64,000 nucleotides of DNA from Flavobacterium quisquiliarum (GCF_019308285.1 NZ_WWEM01000020.1:305130-369129), one strand, 5' to 3'; numbered from the stretch's first letter, positions 26,333 to 37,124 are shown. Translations and numbers: made by a program. The notes: generated by a model from the letters alone, not told the origin.

Positions 26333-26572
26333 TTTTTTTAAGAATTTAATAAATGTATTATTTACAATTATTATTGTTTGTTTTTGAAGAATCTTCTTTT
26401 TTGTAATGATTAAATAAGCAATACTTTAATTTTTTTTTAAATAAATTTTGAATGTGAAAATTGGGAGGTTTTAAAAGATTTGCGTGCTTGGAAATCAGTA
26501 AGTTGACACTATTTATCTTGTTAAAAAAAGCAAAATAAAAATGTATTAAAAATATAATATATTGATTTCTAA

Positions 26573-26617
26573 CAGGATACTACAGGATACCACGGAGATT
26601 GCTTCTAGATACATTTG
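26573..26617 (+). promoter_or_regulatory. PUL operator copy B and promoter of SusCD pair 1
   Basis: CAGGATAC (26573-26580), TA, CAGGATAC (26583-26590) and C are followed by exactly 18 nt and TACATTTG (26610-26617), a perfect -7 box. The -33 position carries operator sequence rather than TTG. The ATG is 39 nt after the box. Confidence 0.85.
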
Positions 26618-26656
26618 GATTACTAGCTAACTATTAATTAACCAAATTAAACCTCT

Positions 26657-29600
26657 ATGAAAAACAATCTTAATCTCTTACTGATTATGATCTTATTTTT
26701 GCTTGCCTGCTCATCTGGCTATGCACAAGAAAAAACGGTTACAGGAACCGTTACAGATCCAGCCAAATTATCAATACCAGGTGTTAATGTAATTGTAAAG
26801 GGGACCAGCAGGTCGACCAGTACAGATTTTGACGGTAAATACTCTATTTCGGCGGCACCCGGAGAAACATTGGTTTTTTCGTTTGTGGGATTTGTTAAAC
26901 AGGAAGTAAAACTTGGAGCCAACGCGAGTTACAATGTATCGCTTGAAGCTGAGAGTGCGAACCTAAATGAAGTCGTGGTAATTGGTTACGGGACTCAAAA
27001 GAAGAAACTAACCTCTGGAGCAATTTCAGGAATTAAAACAGAAACTTTTACAGAACGTCCAATCTCACGAATTGATCAAGGATTAATTGGTCAGGTAGCT
27101 GGGGTTCGTGTAAAGCAGACTACAGGTCTCCCTGGACAGCCTTTTAGTATAGAAATCAGAGGGGCTGGTTCTATTACAGCAGGAAACGAGCCTTTGTATG
27201 TTATTGATGGATTCCCAATTTACACCGAAGGATCAAACAGCAATGGAGGTTTTTCTAACGGAAGTCCGCTTGACAACATGAATCCAAATGATGTAGCTTC
27301 GATTGAAGTTTTAAAAGATGCTTCTGCAGCAGCTATTTATGGCTCTAGAGCATCAAATGGGGTAGTGATTATTACCACAAAGAAAGGTAAAAGAGGAAAA
27401 CCAAAATTTACTTTCAATACATACGGAGGAGTTAATAAAGAAGCTAATAGAGTGGATATGCTCTCTGCAGAAGGATGGATTAAACGTGCAAAAACTATGA
27501 TTGATTCGCAATGGGTTGGTTCAGGAATTGCAGGGGCATCTGCAAGTCAGACTACAGCAGAAAGAATAGCGGCTTACAATGCGGTAAACCCTGCGACTCC
27601 ACTTACTACATCAAATTCAAGATATTTTACATACTTGTATGATGACAGATGGGATATGCCGGGACATCCAGGATTGGACTATATTGACTGGCAGGATAAA
27701 GTTTTCCGCACAGGAGAATTCAGTAATTATCAATTAACGGCTTCTGGAGCTACAGATGCTGTGAATTATTATGTTTCTGCCAATTATCAAAAAAATACTG
27801 GATACATCATTGGAACTGATTATTCTCTTTTTTCTGCAAGAGCAAATGTAGATGTTAAATTGTCCGAAAACTTTAAAATGGGAATCAATTTGGCACCTTC
27901 ATATTCCATTAAAAATGATCCCGGGGTTGAAGGAAAAGACAATACTTTGTTTAAAGCTCTTACCGCAACTCCAGTTTTTGAAAGTGCTTCAAACGCTGCA
28001 GGAGAAAAATATACAACGCGTTATGCTTGGGGGTCAAGTACAACAAATATGCTGAACGCTTTAGCAAGAACAGGAAGAAATTCCATGTACAGAAATCTAA
28101 TTTCAGGATATGCTAGTTATCAGTTTGCAAAAAGTTTTACTTTAAAAAGTACTATTAATTTTGATAACTCAGATAATGTGAATGAAAGTTACACACCAAA
28201 TGATGTCATTGCAAGTATCAGAGGAGCATATAATACCTATAGAAGGCAAAATATTGTAAATGAAAATACGCTTACTTATGATAGAACTTTTGGAAAACAC
28301 AGTTTTAATGTGCTTTTAGGAGAGTCTTTTAATTCCTATCAAATCACAAAATCTACCATGTCATCGGGAGCGCTTTATAACAGTTCAAGTATAGAAACGC
28401 TTCCTGCAGGATCTATTGGCTCTACTACTGCAGAGAAAAATACATTATTGTCTTATTTTTCACGTCTTCAGTATAATTTTAAAGAAAAATACATTTTTGC
28501 AGCTAGTATCAGACGTGATGGATCTTCAAAATTTGGAACCGATAGGAGATGGGGGACTTTTTCTTCTCTTTCACTAGGATGGAGAGTTAAACAAGAAGCT
28601 TTTCTTGAGAATGTTGATTGGTTGACCGAATTTAAACTAAGAGCAAGTACTGGTATAAATGGAAGTAATAATATTGGAAGTTATGCGCAATATGCAACTC
28701 TAGGTACTTATAACTACACAATTGGAGGTGCAGTTGCAATTGGTCAGGGAGCTGCTTCTATACCAAACCCTTCATTGCATTGGGAAGAATCTAAAAGTAT
28801 TGATTTTGGTTTGGATTTCGGATTTATTAAAAACAGACTTACTGGAACATTTGAATTATACAGGAAAAATAATAGCGAATTACTTTTAAGAGTTCCAGTG
28901 CCAGGAGATTCTGGTTTTCAAACGTATTTAAATAACATTGGAGAGGTGCAGAATCAGGGATGGGAGTTTGAATTGAACTCATTAAATGTTAAAACACCAA
29001 GTTTTGAATGGAGAACTTCTGCAAACATAAGTCATAATGAAAACAAAGTTTTGGCATTAGGTTCTGGTCAGTCTAAGATTGAAATCAGCAATGCATATGA
29101 CGGAGGTGTTCCATTTGTAAAATTAGAAGTTGGAAAACCAATGTATACAATCTTTGGATTGAAGCAGAATGGAGTAGTGACTCAGGCAGATATTGATGCA
29201 GGCGGAACTACAATTGGAGGAAATAAATTAGTACTGGGAGATCCAAGATATGTTGACCAGAACGGAGACAAAAAAATCAATTCAGAAGATCGTGTTGATT
29301 TAGGAAATCCAACTCCAAAATATACGTGGGGTATTACCAATACTTTTAAATATAAAGATCTTGATTTAAACATTTTGGTTCAAGGACAAAACGGAGGAAC
29401 GGTTTACGGTTTAACAGGGCGCGCTATTGACCGTACCGGAATGGGATCTGTAGAAAATTCATTAAACGTTGATCCAGCCGTTAGAGGAAACTGGAGAACA
29501 TCTTTTGGTTATCAAGCCAATTCAGACTGGTTATATAAATCAGATTATATAAGTGTTAGGAGTATTTCAATTGGTTATAATTTAAGACAAGCGCTTAAAG

Positions 29601-29800
29601 GAATTTCAAGAATCGATAACGCCAGATTATATGTAACGGGAGAAAACTGGTTTTACTGGAATAAATACAAAGTAGGTTTTAATCCGGAAGCAGTAAATAC
29701 TTCGGCAAGTTCAAATAGTGATTTCTCTGTTCCTGTTGATTATGGTGGAGCGCCTTTGGCAAAATCTTTAGTAATTGGGCTTAATATTAATTTTAATTAA
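26657..29800 (+). CDS. SusC-like TonB-dependent glycan transporter 1
   Basis: The 1047-residue protein has a signal peptide ending near SGYAQ. A CarboxypepD_reg-like domain (TGTVTDPAKLSIPGVNVIVKG, about 28-105), the TonB box NEVVVIGYGTQ (about 108-118) and the plug (RGAGSITAGNEPLYVIDGFP, SIEVLKDASAAAIYGSRAS) come before the barrel. It forms the outer-membrane channel that imports oligosaccharides together with the SusD lid encoded 6 bp downstream. It is less similar to the next two SusC proteins than those are to each other, so it probably takes a different oligosaccharide. Confidence 0.95.
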   Translation: MKNNLNLLLIMILFLLACSSGYAQEKTVTGTVTDPAKLSIPGVNVIVKGTSRSTSTDFDGKYSISAAPGETLVFSFVGFVKQEVKLGANASYNVSLEAESANLNEVVVIGYGTQKKKLTSGAISGIKTETFTERPISRIDQGLIGQVAGVRVKQTTGLPGQPFSIEIRGAGSITAGNEPLYVIDGFPIYTEGSNSNGGFSNGSPLDNMNPNDVASIEVLKDASAAAIYGSRASNGVVIITTKKGKRGKPKFTFNTYGGVNKEANRVDMLSAEGWIKRAKTMIDSQWVGSGIAGASASQTTAERIAAYNAVNPATPLTTSNSRYFTYLYDDRWDMPGHPGLDYIDWQDKVFRTGEFSNYQLTASGATDAVNYYVSANYQKNTGYIIGTDYSLFSARANVDVKLSENFKMGINLAPSYSIKNDPGVEGKDNTLFKALTATPVFESASNAAGEKYTTRYAWGSSTTNMLNALARTGRNSMYRNLISGYASYQFAKSFTLKSTINFDNSDNVNESYTPNDVIASIRGAYNTYRRQNIVNENTLTYDRTFGKHSFNVLLGESFNSYQITKSTMSSGALYNSSSIETLPAGSIGSTTAEKNTLLSYFSRLQYNFKEKYIFAASIRRDGSSKFGTDRRWGTFSSLSLGWRVKQEAFLENVDWLTEFKLRASTGINGSNNIGSYAQYATLGTYNYTIGGAVAIGQGAASIPNPSLHWEESKSIDFGLDFGFIKNRLTGTFELYRKNNSELLLRVPVPGDSGFQTYLNNIGEVQNQGWEFELNSLNVKTPSFEWRTSANISHNENKVLALGSGQSKIEISNAYDGGVPFVKLEVGKPMYTIFGLKQNGVVTQADIDAGGTTIGGNKLVLGDPRYVDQNGDKKINSEDRVDLGNPTPKYTWGITNTFKYKDLDLNILVQGQNGGTVYGLTGRAIDRTGMGSVENSLNVDPAVRGNWRTSFGYQANSDWLYKSDYISVRSISIGYNLRQALKGISRIDNARLYVTGENWFYWNKYKVGFNPEAVNTSASSNSDFSVPVDYGGAPLAKSLVIGLNINFN

Positions 29801-29806
29801 AAGAAA

Positions 29807-31339
29807 ATGAAAAAATATATCATCATAGTAGCAGGTGTTTTATTATTTGCGCAGTCGTCTTGTACAGATGAATTGACACAGTTGCCTTTGTCGCAGGGAA
29901 CAATCGAAAATTTTTATAAAACTCCAGGTGATTTTGTACAAGCTAGAAATGCAACGTATTCAATAGCTTTTCATGGAACAACGGTTTATGGTTATGCAAA
30001 CCGATTAATGAATTTAAGCGAAACCAGATCAGATAATTTGATGGCTACAACACAGGCATCAAGAGATTGGGAAGGAATCAACAGTTTTTATACATCTATT
30101 AGTTCTAATACTTATGTGAAAGAAGCTTATTTGACCAATTACAATGCGATTTATAAAGCCAATCAGTTATTAGAGAAAATAGCAGAAAAAGGAGATGTGA
30201 TTTTTACGAATCCTGCTGATAAAACTTCAATGGCTGCAGAAGCTCATTTTTTGAGAGCATTTTGTTATTTTGATTTAGTAAGATGGTTTGGCCGCGTACC
30301 GTTGATAGAGAAAACATTAACAGCACAAGAAGCGGCAAAAATACCAAGAACAGCTGTTGTAGATGTTTATAAACTCATTATTTCCGATTTGGAATTGGCT
30401 ATCGCTGATCTTCCGCCATCTTATGATACTGCAAATTTTGGTCGTGTTACTAAATATGGCGCAAAGGCATTATTAGGACTAGTTTACATGACGCGATCAA
30501 GTCCAACTTATGGTATTGATGGCGCAACATTAGGATTAAATGAATGGGATAAGGCATACAAAGAATTAAATGATATTAAATTAAGTGGTTTGTATGCTTT
30601 CGGAACAGACTACGATCCGATTTTTAAAACAGAGGGGAATGCTAACAAAGAAAATGTACTTGTAATTCCGTATACACAAAATATTTCAACTCCGGTGGGA
30701 GGTAATTTTATGGTTGAATTAGGTTATGAGCCTTATTTTGCTTCTTTAAACTTGTCAGCACAAGGAGCTTTAGAATCCAGACCTATTTCAAACGGTTTTA
30801 TGAGCCTGTTTGCCGCAACGGATAAAAGAAAAATATTCGGAATTGCAACAAGTTATACTGTGGCTTCTGGAACATACAAAGGCAGTTACACACTTCCGGT
30901 TTTTAAAAAATATATTGATGCGACAAGATACGGAAATGGTCGTGAGGACTGGGGAGTCGATTTTATGATTACACGTTATACAGATGTATTAATGTTAATG
31001 GCTGAATGTACGCTTCATGGCGGTGGAGGTTCACAGACAGAAGTTGATGATATAGTAAATAAAGTAAGAACCAGAGCAGGACTTGCCGCAAATGCTTCTA
31101 ATATTACTTTAGATGAATTGTTCGTAGAAAGAAGAAAAGAGTTTTTTGCAGAGGGAACAAGATGGTTTGACTTAATAAGATCAGGCAAAGCTGTAACAAT
31201 TATGAATGCTTGGAAAGCTGCGGAAGATACTGAAAATAAAATCAGGACTATTGATAATAACTCATTGTTATATCCAATTCCGTTATCAGAAATGCTGGCA
31301 GTTCCTGGATTGTATGATCAAAATCTTGGTTACGATTAA
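29807..31339 (+). CDS. SusD-like glycan-binding lipoprotein 1
   Basis: The 510-residue protein has a lipoprotein signal (VLLFAQSSC). The SusD helical/TPR fold is visible in YNAIYKANQLLEKI, MAAEAHFLRAFCYFDLVRWFG (about 140-165) and GRVTKYGAKALLGLVYM, and in the C-terminal signature ELFVERRKEFFAEGTRWFDLIRSGK. It caps the SusC-1 channel at the cell surface. A hairpin terminator follows, so SusCD-1 is a two-gene transcript. Confidence 0.95.
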   Translation: MKKYIIIVAGVLLFAQSSCTDELTQLPLSQGTIENFYKTPGDFVQARNATYSIAFHGTTVYGYANRLMNLSETRSDNLMATTQASRDWEGINSFYTSISSNTYVKEAYLTNYNAIYKANQLLEKIAEKGDVIFTNPADKTSMAAEAHFLRAFCYFDLVRWFGRVPLIEKTLTAQEAAKIPRTAVVDVYKLIISDLELAIADLPPSYDTANFGRVTKYGAKALLGLVYMTRSSPTYGIDGATLGLNEWDKAYKELNDIKLSGLYAFGTDYDPIFKTEGNANKENVLVIPYTQNISTPVGGNFMVELGYEPYFASLNLSAQGALESRPISNGFMSLFAATDKRKIFGIATSYTVASGTYKGSYTLPVFKKYIDATRYGNGREDWGVDFMITRYTDVLMLMAECTLHGGGGSQTEVDDIVNKVRTRAGLAANASNITLDELFVERRKEFFAEGTRWFDLIRSGKAVTIMNAWKAAEDTENKIRTIDNNSLLYPIPLSEMLAVPGLYDQNLGYD

Positions 31340-31379
31340 TAAATTTTGCCCCAAGCATTATTTTTTGTTTTTGAAGAGG

Positions 31380-31410
31380 AAATCGTCTCATTTGAGACGA
31401 TTTTTTTGTT
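31380..31410 (+). terminator. Terminator after SusD 1
   Basis: An 11-bp stem (AAATCGTCTCA at 31380-31390 with TGAGACGATTT at 31393-31403) runs into a T tract. The stem sequence is identical to the one after SusD 2. Confidence 0.9.
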
Positions 31411-31653
31411 TTGATATGATGAAAACCGGATAGTATTTCTAAAAAAAATAATTTTAAATGTTGTGGAAATAAATTTTTAAATGTTGAAATCGCACTTATT
31501 TTGGGTATTATTTTCTTAGTATGTAAAAAAAAATATAAAAAATTACGACAATCTTAATTATTATATTGATTTGTTTTTTTTAAATGATTTTTTGGTCTTT
31601 TCCTTTTGAAATAAGGGCTTGCAAAGATTTTATTGGTTAAAAAAAACTTAATA

Positions 31654-31670
31654 AGTGTATTTTATACACT
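31654..31670. promoter_or_regulatory. Inverted repeat AGTGTAT-N3-ATACACT upstream of SusC 2
   Basis: This is a perfect 7-bp inverted repeat with a 3-nt spacer, located 19 bp before the direct-repeat operator. The same element at the same distance occurs at 37377-37393. It is a candidate site for a second dimeric regulator, though conservation could simply reflect duplication. Confidence 0.45.
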
Positions 31671-31689
31671 GTAAATTAGGCGTGTAAGT

Positions 31690-31734
31690 CAGGATACAAC
31701 AGGATACCGTGCAAAATGCTTCTAGATAAATTTG
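31690..31734 (+). promoter_or_regulatory. PUL operator copy C and promoter of SusCD pair 2
   Basis: CAGGATAC (31690-31697), AA, CAGGATAC (31700-31707) and C are followed by exactly 18 nt and TAAATTTG (31727-31734). The ATG follows 33 nt later. Confidence 0.85.
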
Positions 31735-31767
31735 GTTTAACTAATTACTAACCAAATTTAACTTTTT

Positions 31768-34700
31768 ATGAAAAACAAATGGAGTCTATTTGCGGTCTTC
31801 TGTATGTGTGTATTTATGCATACTTTAGGTTACGCACAGAACAAAACGGTCAAAGGTACAATTACCGACGTATCTGGGCTGCCTATTCCGGGAGCCAACG
31901 TTATTATCAAAGGAACAAAGCAGGGAACTAGCACTGACTTTGACGGGAAATATTCGATTAGTGCTTCTGCGGGGCAGGTTTTAGTTTTTTCTTCTACAGG
32001 TTCAAAAACAGTTGAAAAAACTGTAGGAACAAATTCAGAAATTAATGTACTCCTTACAGATGAAATATCCCAGCTTAATGAGATTGTTGTCGTGGGATAT
32101 GGAACTGTGAAGAAATCTGATGTAACTGGATCAGTTTCGACTATTAATGCGGAGCAATTAATGAACCGACCTGTTTCAAATGCTACTGAAGCTTTACAAG
32201 GAAAGATTGCTGGGGTTGATATCACAACAAATGAGCGTCCAGGTAGTCTTGGTACTGTTCGTATTCGTGGTACTCGATCTTTAACAGCAAGTAACGATCC
32301 TTTGTATGTTGTGGATGGTGTGCCATTAATGTCTGCTTCTGCAATTGAAACTTTAAATCCAAGAGATATTGAATCGATGGATATTCTTAAAGATGCTTCG
32401 GCAACTGCTATTTATGGATCTCGTGGTGCAAATGGAGTTATCATTGTAACTACTAAACAAGGAAAAGCAGGTAGATTCAGTTTGAATTATGCTGGTACAG
32501 TAACCACATCTGAAATTGTGGACAGATCGCCATCAATGAGTGCGTCAGACTTTATTACTTTCAGACGTTGGGCTGCGTACAATCTTGATCCAACTAAATA
32601 TGCTAATCCAGCAACGCCTACTTATGATAATGATAAACTAATTTTTGACAGTGCACTAGATGGCCAGACGTCTAGAGATAATGTGTTAAAAGGATGGGCA
32701 AGCGGTTCTTGGGATGCTTCTAAAGTAACCAATACAGACTGGACAGATTATGTAACTCAAGGAGGAGTTAGCACAGAGCACGTTATTAGTGCAAGCGGTG
32801 GTTCTGAAAAAGTAAATACTTATGGTTCTGTTGGTTATCTAGATAATCAAGGTACTCAAAAAGGGCAGTGGTACAAACGTTATACTGCAAAACTAACTTC
32901 AAATATTAATCCGGTAGATTGGTTTAAAATGAATGCTTCTTTCAATGTTTCATGGAGTGAGCAAGATTATGGTATGTCAACTTTAAGCGCAAGAAGCGGT
33001 ACTGCTCCAGATGCTATTTATGGTGCGGCTAAACAAATTTATAATATCGCTGTTCCTTATGATGCAAATGGTAATTTGATTATTAATCCAGGTGGTGAAT
33101 CAGGAGTTTATACTGTTATGGATGAGTGGAATAAAAGTACACAGCAATCTCAGACCATGCGTATTTTGGCTAATTTTTCTGCTAGTTTAGACTTTGGTAA
33201 AATGACAAAATCACTGGAAGGACTAACTTATAAGTTAAATTTCGGACCAGATTACCGTCATTGGAGAGAAGGAGCTTATATTGATGGAACATCATCTTTA
33301 AAAGTAAATTCAAATGGTAGTGCTGGTGTCAATTTTGCCCGTCTTCAAAACCGTCGTGATTTATCATGGACTGTAGATAATATTATTAACTACGATCGCA
33401 CATTTGCTGTAAAACATAAAGTAGGTTTAACTTTATTACAAACAGCATCATCTTGGAATATTGAAAACTCTTCAATGAGTGCAAATAATATCCCGAAACC
33501 TTCATTTTTATGGAATGCAATGGGATCAGTAGATGCTACAAATGCTGCTAATAATGCTCGTATGAGTTCAGGCCTTACGGAACGTGCTATTAGTTCTTAT
33601 ATGATTCGTACAAATTATGGTTACGATAATCGTTATCTATTGACAGTGTCAGGACGTTGGGATGGAGTTACGCAATTATCTGAAGGACATAAATGGGATT
33701 TTTTCCCTTCAGCAGCCTTAGCTTGGCGTATCAACAATGAAAAATTCTTAAAAGATGTGCAGTGGGTTGATAATCTAAAACTCCGTTTAGGTGTTGGTAC
33801 TTCTGGAAACTCTTCTGTTGATCCTTACGGAACTTTAGGAAATATTAGTCAAATATTCCTTCCTTTTAATGGTCAGAGCAATGCAATAGGTTTTACAACA
33901 AATGAACCTTATTATACTTCTACTCAAACAGGAATGCCTAATAAAAACCTAGGTTGGGAAAAAACAACACAGTACAATCTTGGTCTTGATTTTAGTTTCT
34001 TAAAAAACAGAATCAGTGGTACTGTTGATGTTTATAAATCGGACACTAAAGATTTGTTATTACAAGTTGATATTCCGCCGGTATCTGGTTATCCATACAT
34101 TGTTTCAAATATTGGTGAAACAAAAAATCATGGAGTTGAGGTCACGCTTAATCTTATTCCAGTACAAACAGCTAGCGGATTTACATGGGAAACTAATTTA
34201 AATGGAGCATGGCAAAAAGATCAAATTGTTAGTTTGGCAAATGGCGCACAAGACATGGTAAGTAACTCATGGTTCATCGGTCAGTCTATTGCTGTTCGTT
34301 ACGGATATGATAATCAAGGGATTTGGCAAAATACTCCAGAAGATCTTGCTGAAATGGCGAAATGGAATGCTAATGGTTACAAATTTACACCAGGAAACGT
34401 AAGACCTAAGGATCAGAATGGGGATTATAAAATGGATGGTACTGATCGTGTAGTTGTAGGTAACAGTAATCCTAACTGGACAATGGGATGGAATAATAAC
34501 TTTACTTATAAAGGATTTGATTTAGGAATAAATCTTTATGGACGCATGGGATATACAGCTTCTTTAGGAGGTGAAGCATTAACCGCTCATGCTAATCAGC
34601 GTGAAACAGATTACTGGACTCCTGATAATCCAAATGCTGAATTCCAAAAACCAATTTTGGGTCAGGCAACTTCAGGTTCTGCAGATGCTTTTTCTGGACT

Positions 34701-34923
34701 TCTTGGTTTCCAAAAAGCAGCATTTGTAAAAATTCGTAATATTTCTTTGGGGTATAATTTATCTAAAGATTTTGCAAATAAAATTGGGTTAGCAAACATG
34801 AAGTTTTATGTTCAGGCGGTTAATCCAGGAAGTATTTACCAGTCATTAGATTGGTATGATTTTGACACTAATAGAACATATTTCAACCGCAGTTTTGTTA
34901 TGGGAGTTGAAGTTGGGTTTTAA
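31768..34923 (+). CDS. SusC-like TonB-dependent glycan transporter 2
   Basis: The 1051-residue protein has a signal peptide ending near LGYAQ, a carboxypeptidase-like domain (GTITDVSGLPIPGANVIIKG), TonB box NEIVVVGYGTVKK and plug (RIRGTRSLTASNDPLYVVDG, DILKDASATAIYGSRGANG). The barrel ends in VMGVEVGF. Plug and N-terminal regions are clearly close to SusC 3 (shared SNERPG or TNERPG and SRGANGVIIVTTK segments). It imports oligosaccharide with SusD 2. Confidence 0.95.
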   Translation: MKNKWSLFAVFCMCVFMHTLGYAQNKTVKGTITDVSGLPIPGANVIIKGTKQGTSTDFDGKYSISASAGQVLVFSSTGSKTVEKTVGTNSEINVLLTDEISQLNEIVVVGYGTVKKSDVTGSVSTINAEQLMNRPVSNATEALQGKIAGVDITTNERPGSLGTVRIRGTRSLTASNDPLYVVDGVPLMSASAIETLNPRDIESMDILKDASATAIYGSRGANGVIIVTTKQGKAGRFSLNYAGTVTTSEIVDRSPSMSASDFITFRRWAAYNLDPTKYANPATPTYDNDKLIFDSALDGQTSRDNVLKGWASGSWDASKVTNTDWTDYVTQGGVSTEHVISASGGSEKVNTYGSVGYLDNQGTQKGQWYKRYTAKLTSNINPVDWFKMNASFNVSWSEQDYGMSTLSARSGTAPDAIYGAAKQIYNIAVPYDANGNLIINPGGESGVYTVMDEWNKSTQQSQTMRILANFSASLDFGKMTKSLEGLTYKLNFGPDYRHWREGAYIDGTSSLKVNSNGSAGVNFARLQNRRDLSWTVDNIINYDRTFAVKHKVGLTLLQTASSWNIENSSMSANNIPKPSFLWNAMGSVDATNAANNARMSSGLTERAISSYMIRTNYGYDNRYLLTVSGRWDGVTQLSEGHKWDFFPSAALAWRINNEKFLKDVQWVDNLKLRLGVGTSGNSSVDPYGTLGNISQIFLPFNGQSNAIGFTTNEPYYTSTQTGMPNKNLGWEKTTQYNLGLDFSFLKNRISGTVDVYKSDTKDLLLQVDIPPVSGYPYIVSNIGETKNHGVEVTLNLIPVQTASGFTWETNLNGAWQKDQIVSLANGAQDMVSNSWFIGQSIAVRYGYDNQGIWQNTPEDLAEMAKWNANGYKFTPGNVRPKDQNGDYKMDGTDRVVVGNSNPNWTMGWNNNFTYKGFDLGINLYGRMGYTASLGGEALTAHANQRETDYWTPDNPNAEFQKPILGQATSGSADAFSGLLGFQKAAFVKIRNISLGYNLSKDFANKIGLANMKFYVQAVNPGSIYQSLDWYDFDTNRTYFNRSFVMGVEVGF

Positions 34924-34964
34924 TGAATTGTGGCGAATTGAAGTATAACATTAAATGTGAAAAA

Positions 34965-37067
34965 ATGAATAATTTAAAAAATATAGGAATCGGTCTTTTA
35001 TTAATGACAGGGGTGTTTTTTGCTTCGTGTTCAGAAGACTTTCTAGACGAAGAACAAACAAATGCTTATTCAACAGCTTATTTTGATACACCCGAAGGTC
35101 TTCAAGCATTAACAGTGTCGCTTTATGGTAATATCCGCTGGCATTTTGGTTTTGAATGGTCTTACGGAAATACATTGTATGGTACAGATGAATTTACCAA
35201 TGCAAATGACCTTACCAACGAAATGTGGAATACGTATGACAATAGATTTGGACCAGTAGGAGCCTCAACTGCAACGGGAGCGGCTAATGGAAATGCTACG
35301 AATCCAAATGCACTTTGGGATGAAATGTACTATGGTATTGCATCTTGTAATACAATCATTTCTAAAGCAGAAACGGTAATCTCAGATTTAAAAATTAGAA
35401 ATCGCTGTTTAGCACATGCTTATTTTTTAAGAGGATATAACTATTATAGACTTGTTGCGCAATACGGAGGTGTCGTACTGCAGACAAAACCTATTGAAGG
35501 AGTGGTTCGTAACTATGAGCGTGCTACAGAAGAAAAATGTTGGGAACAGGTAATCTCTGATTTCCGTAATGCTTATACTCTTTTTGAAGGTGAAGTTTTT
35601 ACTTATGGAAAAGGAATTACTTGGACAAAAGCTACTGCAGCACATTTCCTTGCAAAAGCCTTGTTGTTCCGTTCTTCTGAGCGAAATGATGCTTGGAATA
35701 GTGCCTACAAAGATTCTGATCTTAAAGAAGCAATTGATGCTTGTTCGTATGCAATTACAGCACGTGGACCATTGACGCCTAATTATAGTGATTTATATGC
35801 TAACTGGACAGGAGTTGACTGTCCAAATGAGCAATTAAGTGAAATCTTGATGGCTGCAGGTCATAATGCAGATGCGGCTACAGTTGGTCGTTTTGGAAAT
35901 CGTACTTACAGTTATTTTGCTCCTCAGTTTTCAAGTTTTTCTGGAGGATGGGTAAGACGTGGTGTTTGGATTGGAAGTATGGACTTTCAGCGCTGTCGTC
36001 CAACCGAATATACATACGGAATTTTTGATCACGTAAATGATGCGCGTATGTGGAAAACTTTTAGAACTGTGTATGGTGCTAATACTGTAGTTACTCCTAA
36101 TCCATCAGGAGTAAAAGTTGGAGATCCTGGTATTGTAATGATCTTGAATACTAAAAATGATAATACCTATAATAGTGCTAAATTTGGTGCTAGCGTACAA
36201 GCACCAACTTGGACAGATGTTAATGGTCGTCTTCCAGAATGGAATACTGGAGCAAGACAAACTGCTACTTCTGGGACTTTAGCAGTTAAAAAGGGACAAT
36301 TTGTACCTAACTCTTCAGTATTATACCAAAATGGGGTTTATGTAGCGCCTACATTTAAAAACCAGCCAATTTGTAACTTCTTTGCAGGTATTAATAAAAC
36401 AGAGTGCGGATCTCGTACTGCTGAAAGAGGTGATTCACACCGTGATGTAATTATGGCACGTCTTGCAGAGACTTATTTAGTACGCGCAGAGTGTTATTCT
36501 CGTTTGGGTCAGTATGGAAATGCAATGCAGGATATCAACGTAGTGAGAGTTAGAGCGCAATGGAAGGCTGGTGAAAACAGATCTTATTACAATGATGGTT
36601 CTCAAGCGTTTAAAGTAAATCCTTTAAATACAGGAACTTCAGCTACAAACTTTACAGCTTCTAATTTAGATATGAATACGTATTATTTGTCTAATCCAAC
36701 ACTTGCGGTTACAACTGCGGCTTCAGATTTAAGATTAACTTCTTTTCCAAACAACTTGCCAGCGGAAGACGAAGCAGTTATGGTAAAGGTTGGCGCTTCA
36801 ACAGATAAAGAACGTGCAATCAACTTTATTCTTAATGAGTCTACTCGTGAGCTTTTAGGAGAATGGCAGCGTTGGGAAACTCTTTCTCGTACAGGAATGC
36901 TTATTAAACGTGCTAAAGCATTTAATGCTGAGGCTGCGCCTAATATTACAGTTAATAAACATGAACTTCGCCCAATTCCTCAAACGTTTATTGATGGATT
37001 GTTAAATGATGATGGTTCTAATTTGTCTAGTGCACAAAAAGCAGCATGGCAAAATCCAGGATATTAG
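34965..37067 (+). CDS. SusD-like glycan-binding lipoprotein 2
   Basis: The protein has 700 residues from the ATG at 34965. An in-frame ATG at 34923 overlaps the SusC stop but adds 14 residues before the signal peptide. The lipobox is GVFFASC, followed by SEDFLDEEQTNAYST. The helical SusD core is seen in CLAHAYFLRGYNYYRLVAQYGG and at the C-terminus (NESTRELLGEWQRWETLSRTG, then NPGY at the very end). It is large for a SusD protein, with a long insert at about 330-480. It is paralogous to SusD 3. Confidence 0.94.
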   Translation: MNNLKNIGIGLLLMTGVFFASCSEDFLDEEQTNAYSTAYFDTPEGLQALTVSLYGNIRWHFGFEWSYGNTLYGTDEFTNANDLTNEMWNTYDNRFGPVGASTATGAANGNATNPNALWDEMYYGIASCNTIISKAETVISDLKIRNRCLAHAYFLRGYNYYRLVAQYGGVVLQTKPIEGVVRNYERATEEKCWEQVISDFRNAYTLFEGEVFTYGKGITWTKATAAHFLAKALLFRSSERNDAWNSAYKDSDLKEAIDACSYAITARGPLTPNYSDLYANWTGVDCPNEQLSEILMAAGHNADAATVGRFGNRTYSYFAPQFSSFSGGWVRRGVWIGSMDFQRCRPTEYTYGIFDHVNDARMWKTFRTVYGANTVVTPNPSGVKVGDPGIVMILNTKNDNTYNSAKFGASVQAPTWTDVNGRLPEWNTGARQTATSGTLAVKKGQFVPNSSVLYQNGVYVAPTFKNQPICNFFAGINKTECGSRTAERGDSHRDVIMARLAETYLVRAECYSRLGQYGNAMQDINVVRVRAQWKAGENRSYYNDGSQAFKVNPLNTGTSATNFTASNLDMNTYYLSNPTLAVTTAASDLRLTSFPNNLPAEDEAVMVKVGASTDKERAINFILNESTRELLGEWQRWETLSRTGMLIKRAKAFNAEAAPNITVNKHELRPIPQTFIDGLLNDDGSNLSSAQKAAWQNPGY

Positions 37068-37094
37068 TACCTTTTTGTTTTTGTTTTGAAGAAG

Positions 37095-37124
37095 AAATCG
37101 TCTCATTTGAGACGATTTTTTTTT
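37095..37124 (+). terminator. Terminator after SusD 2
   Basis: The stem AAATCGTCTCA (37095-37105) with TGAGACGATTT (37108-37118) is followed by T residues. It is the same hairpin as after SusD 1. Confidence 0.9.

Larger units (their letters stand above)
31569..31767 (+). repeat. Duplicated SusC leader region, copy 1
   Basis: About 200 bp upstream of SusC 2 are closely similar to 37293-37489 upstream of SusC 3. Shared words include AAGATTTTATTGGTTAAAAA, AATAAGTGTATTT, ACACTGTAAATTA, TGTAAGTCAGGATAC and CTTCTAGATAAATTTG. Together with the identical terminator stems this indicates an intergenic duplication accompanying the SusCD pair. Confidence 0.8.

Noticed and set aside
34923..34964. SusD 2 start at 34923 overlapping the SusC stop
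   Set aside because: The added residues precede a normal lipoprotein signal peptide that starts at 34965 and would disturb it.
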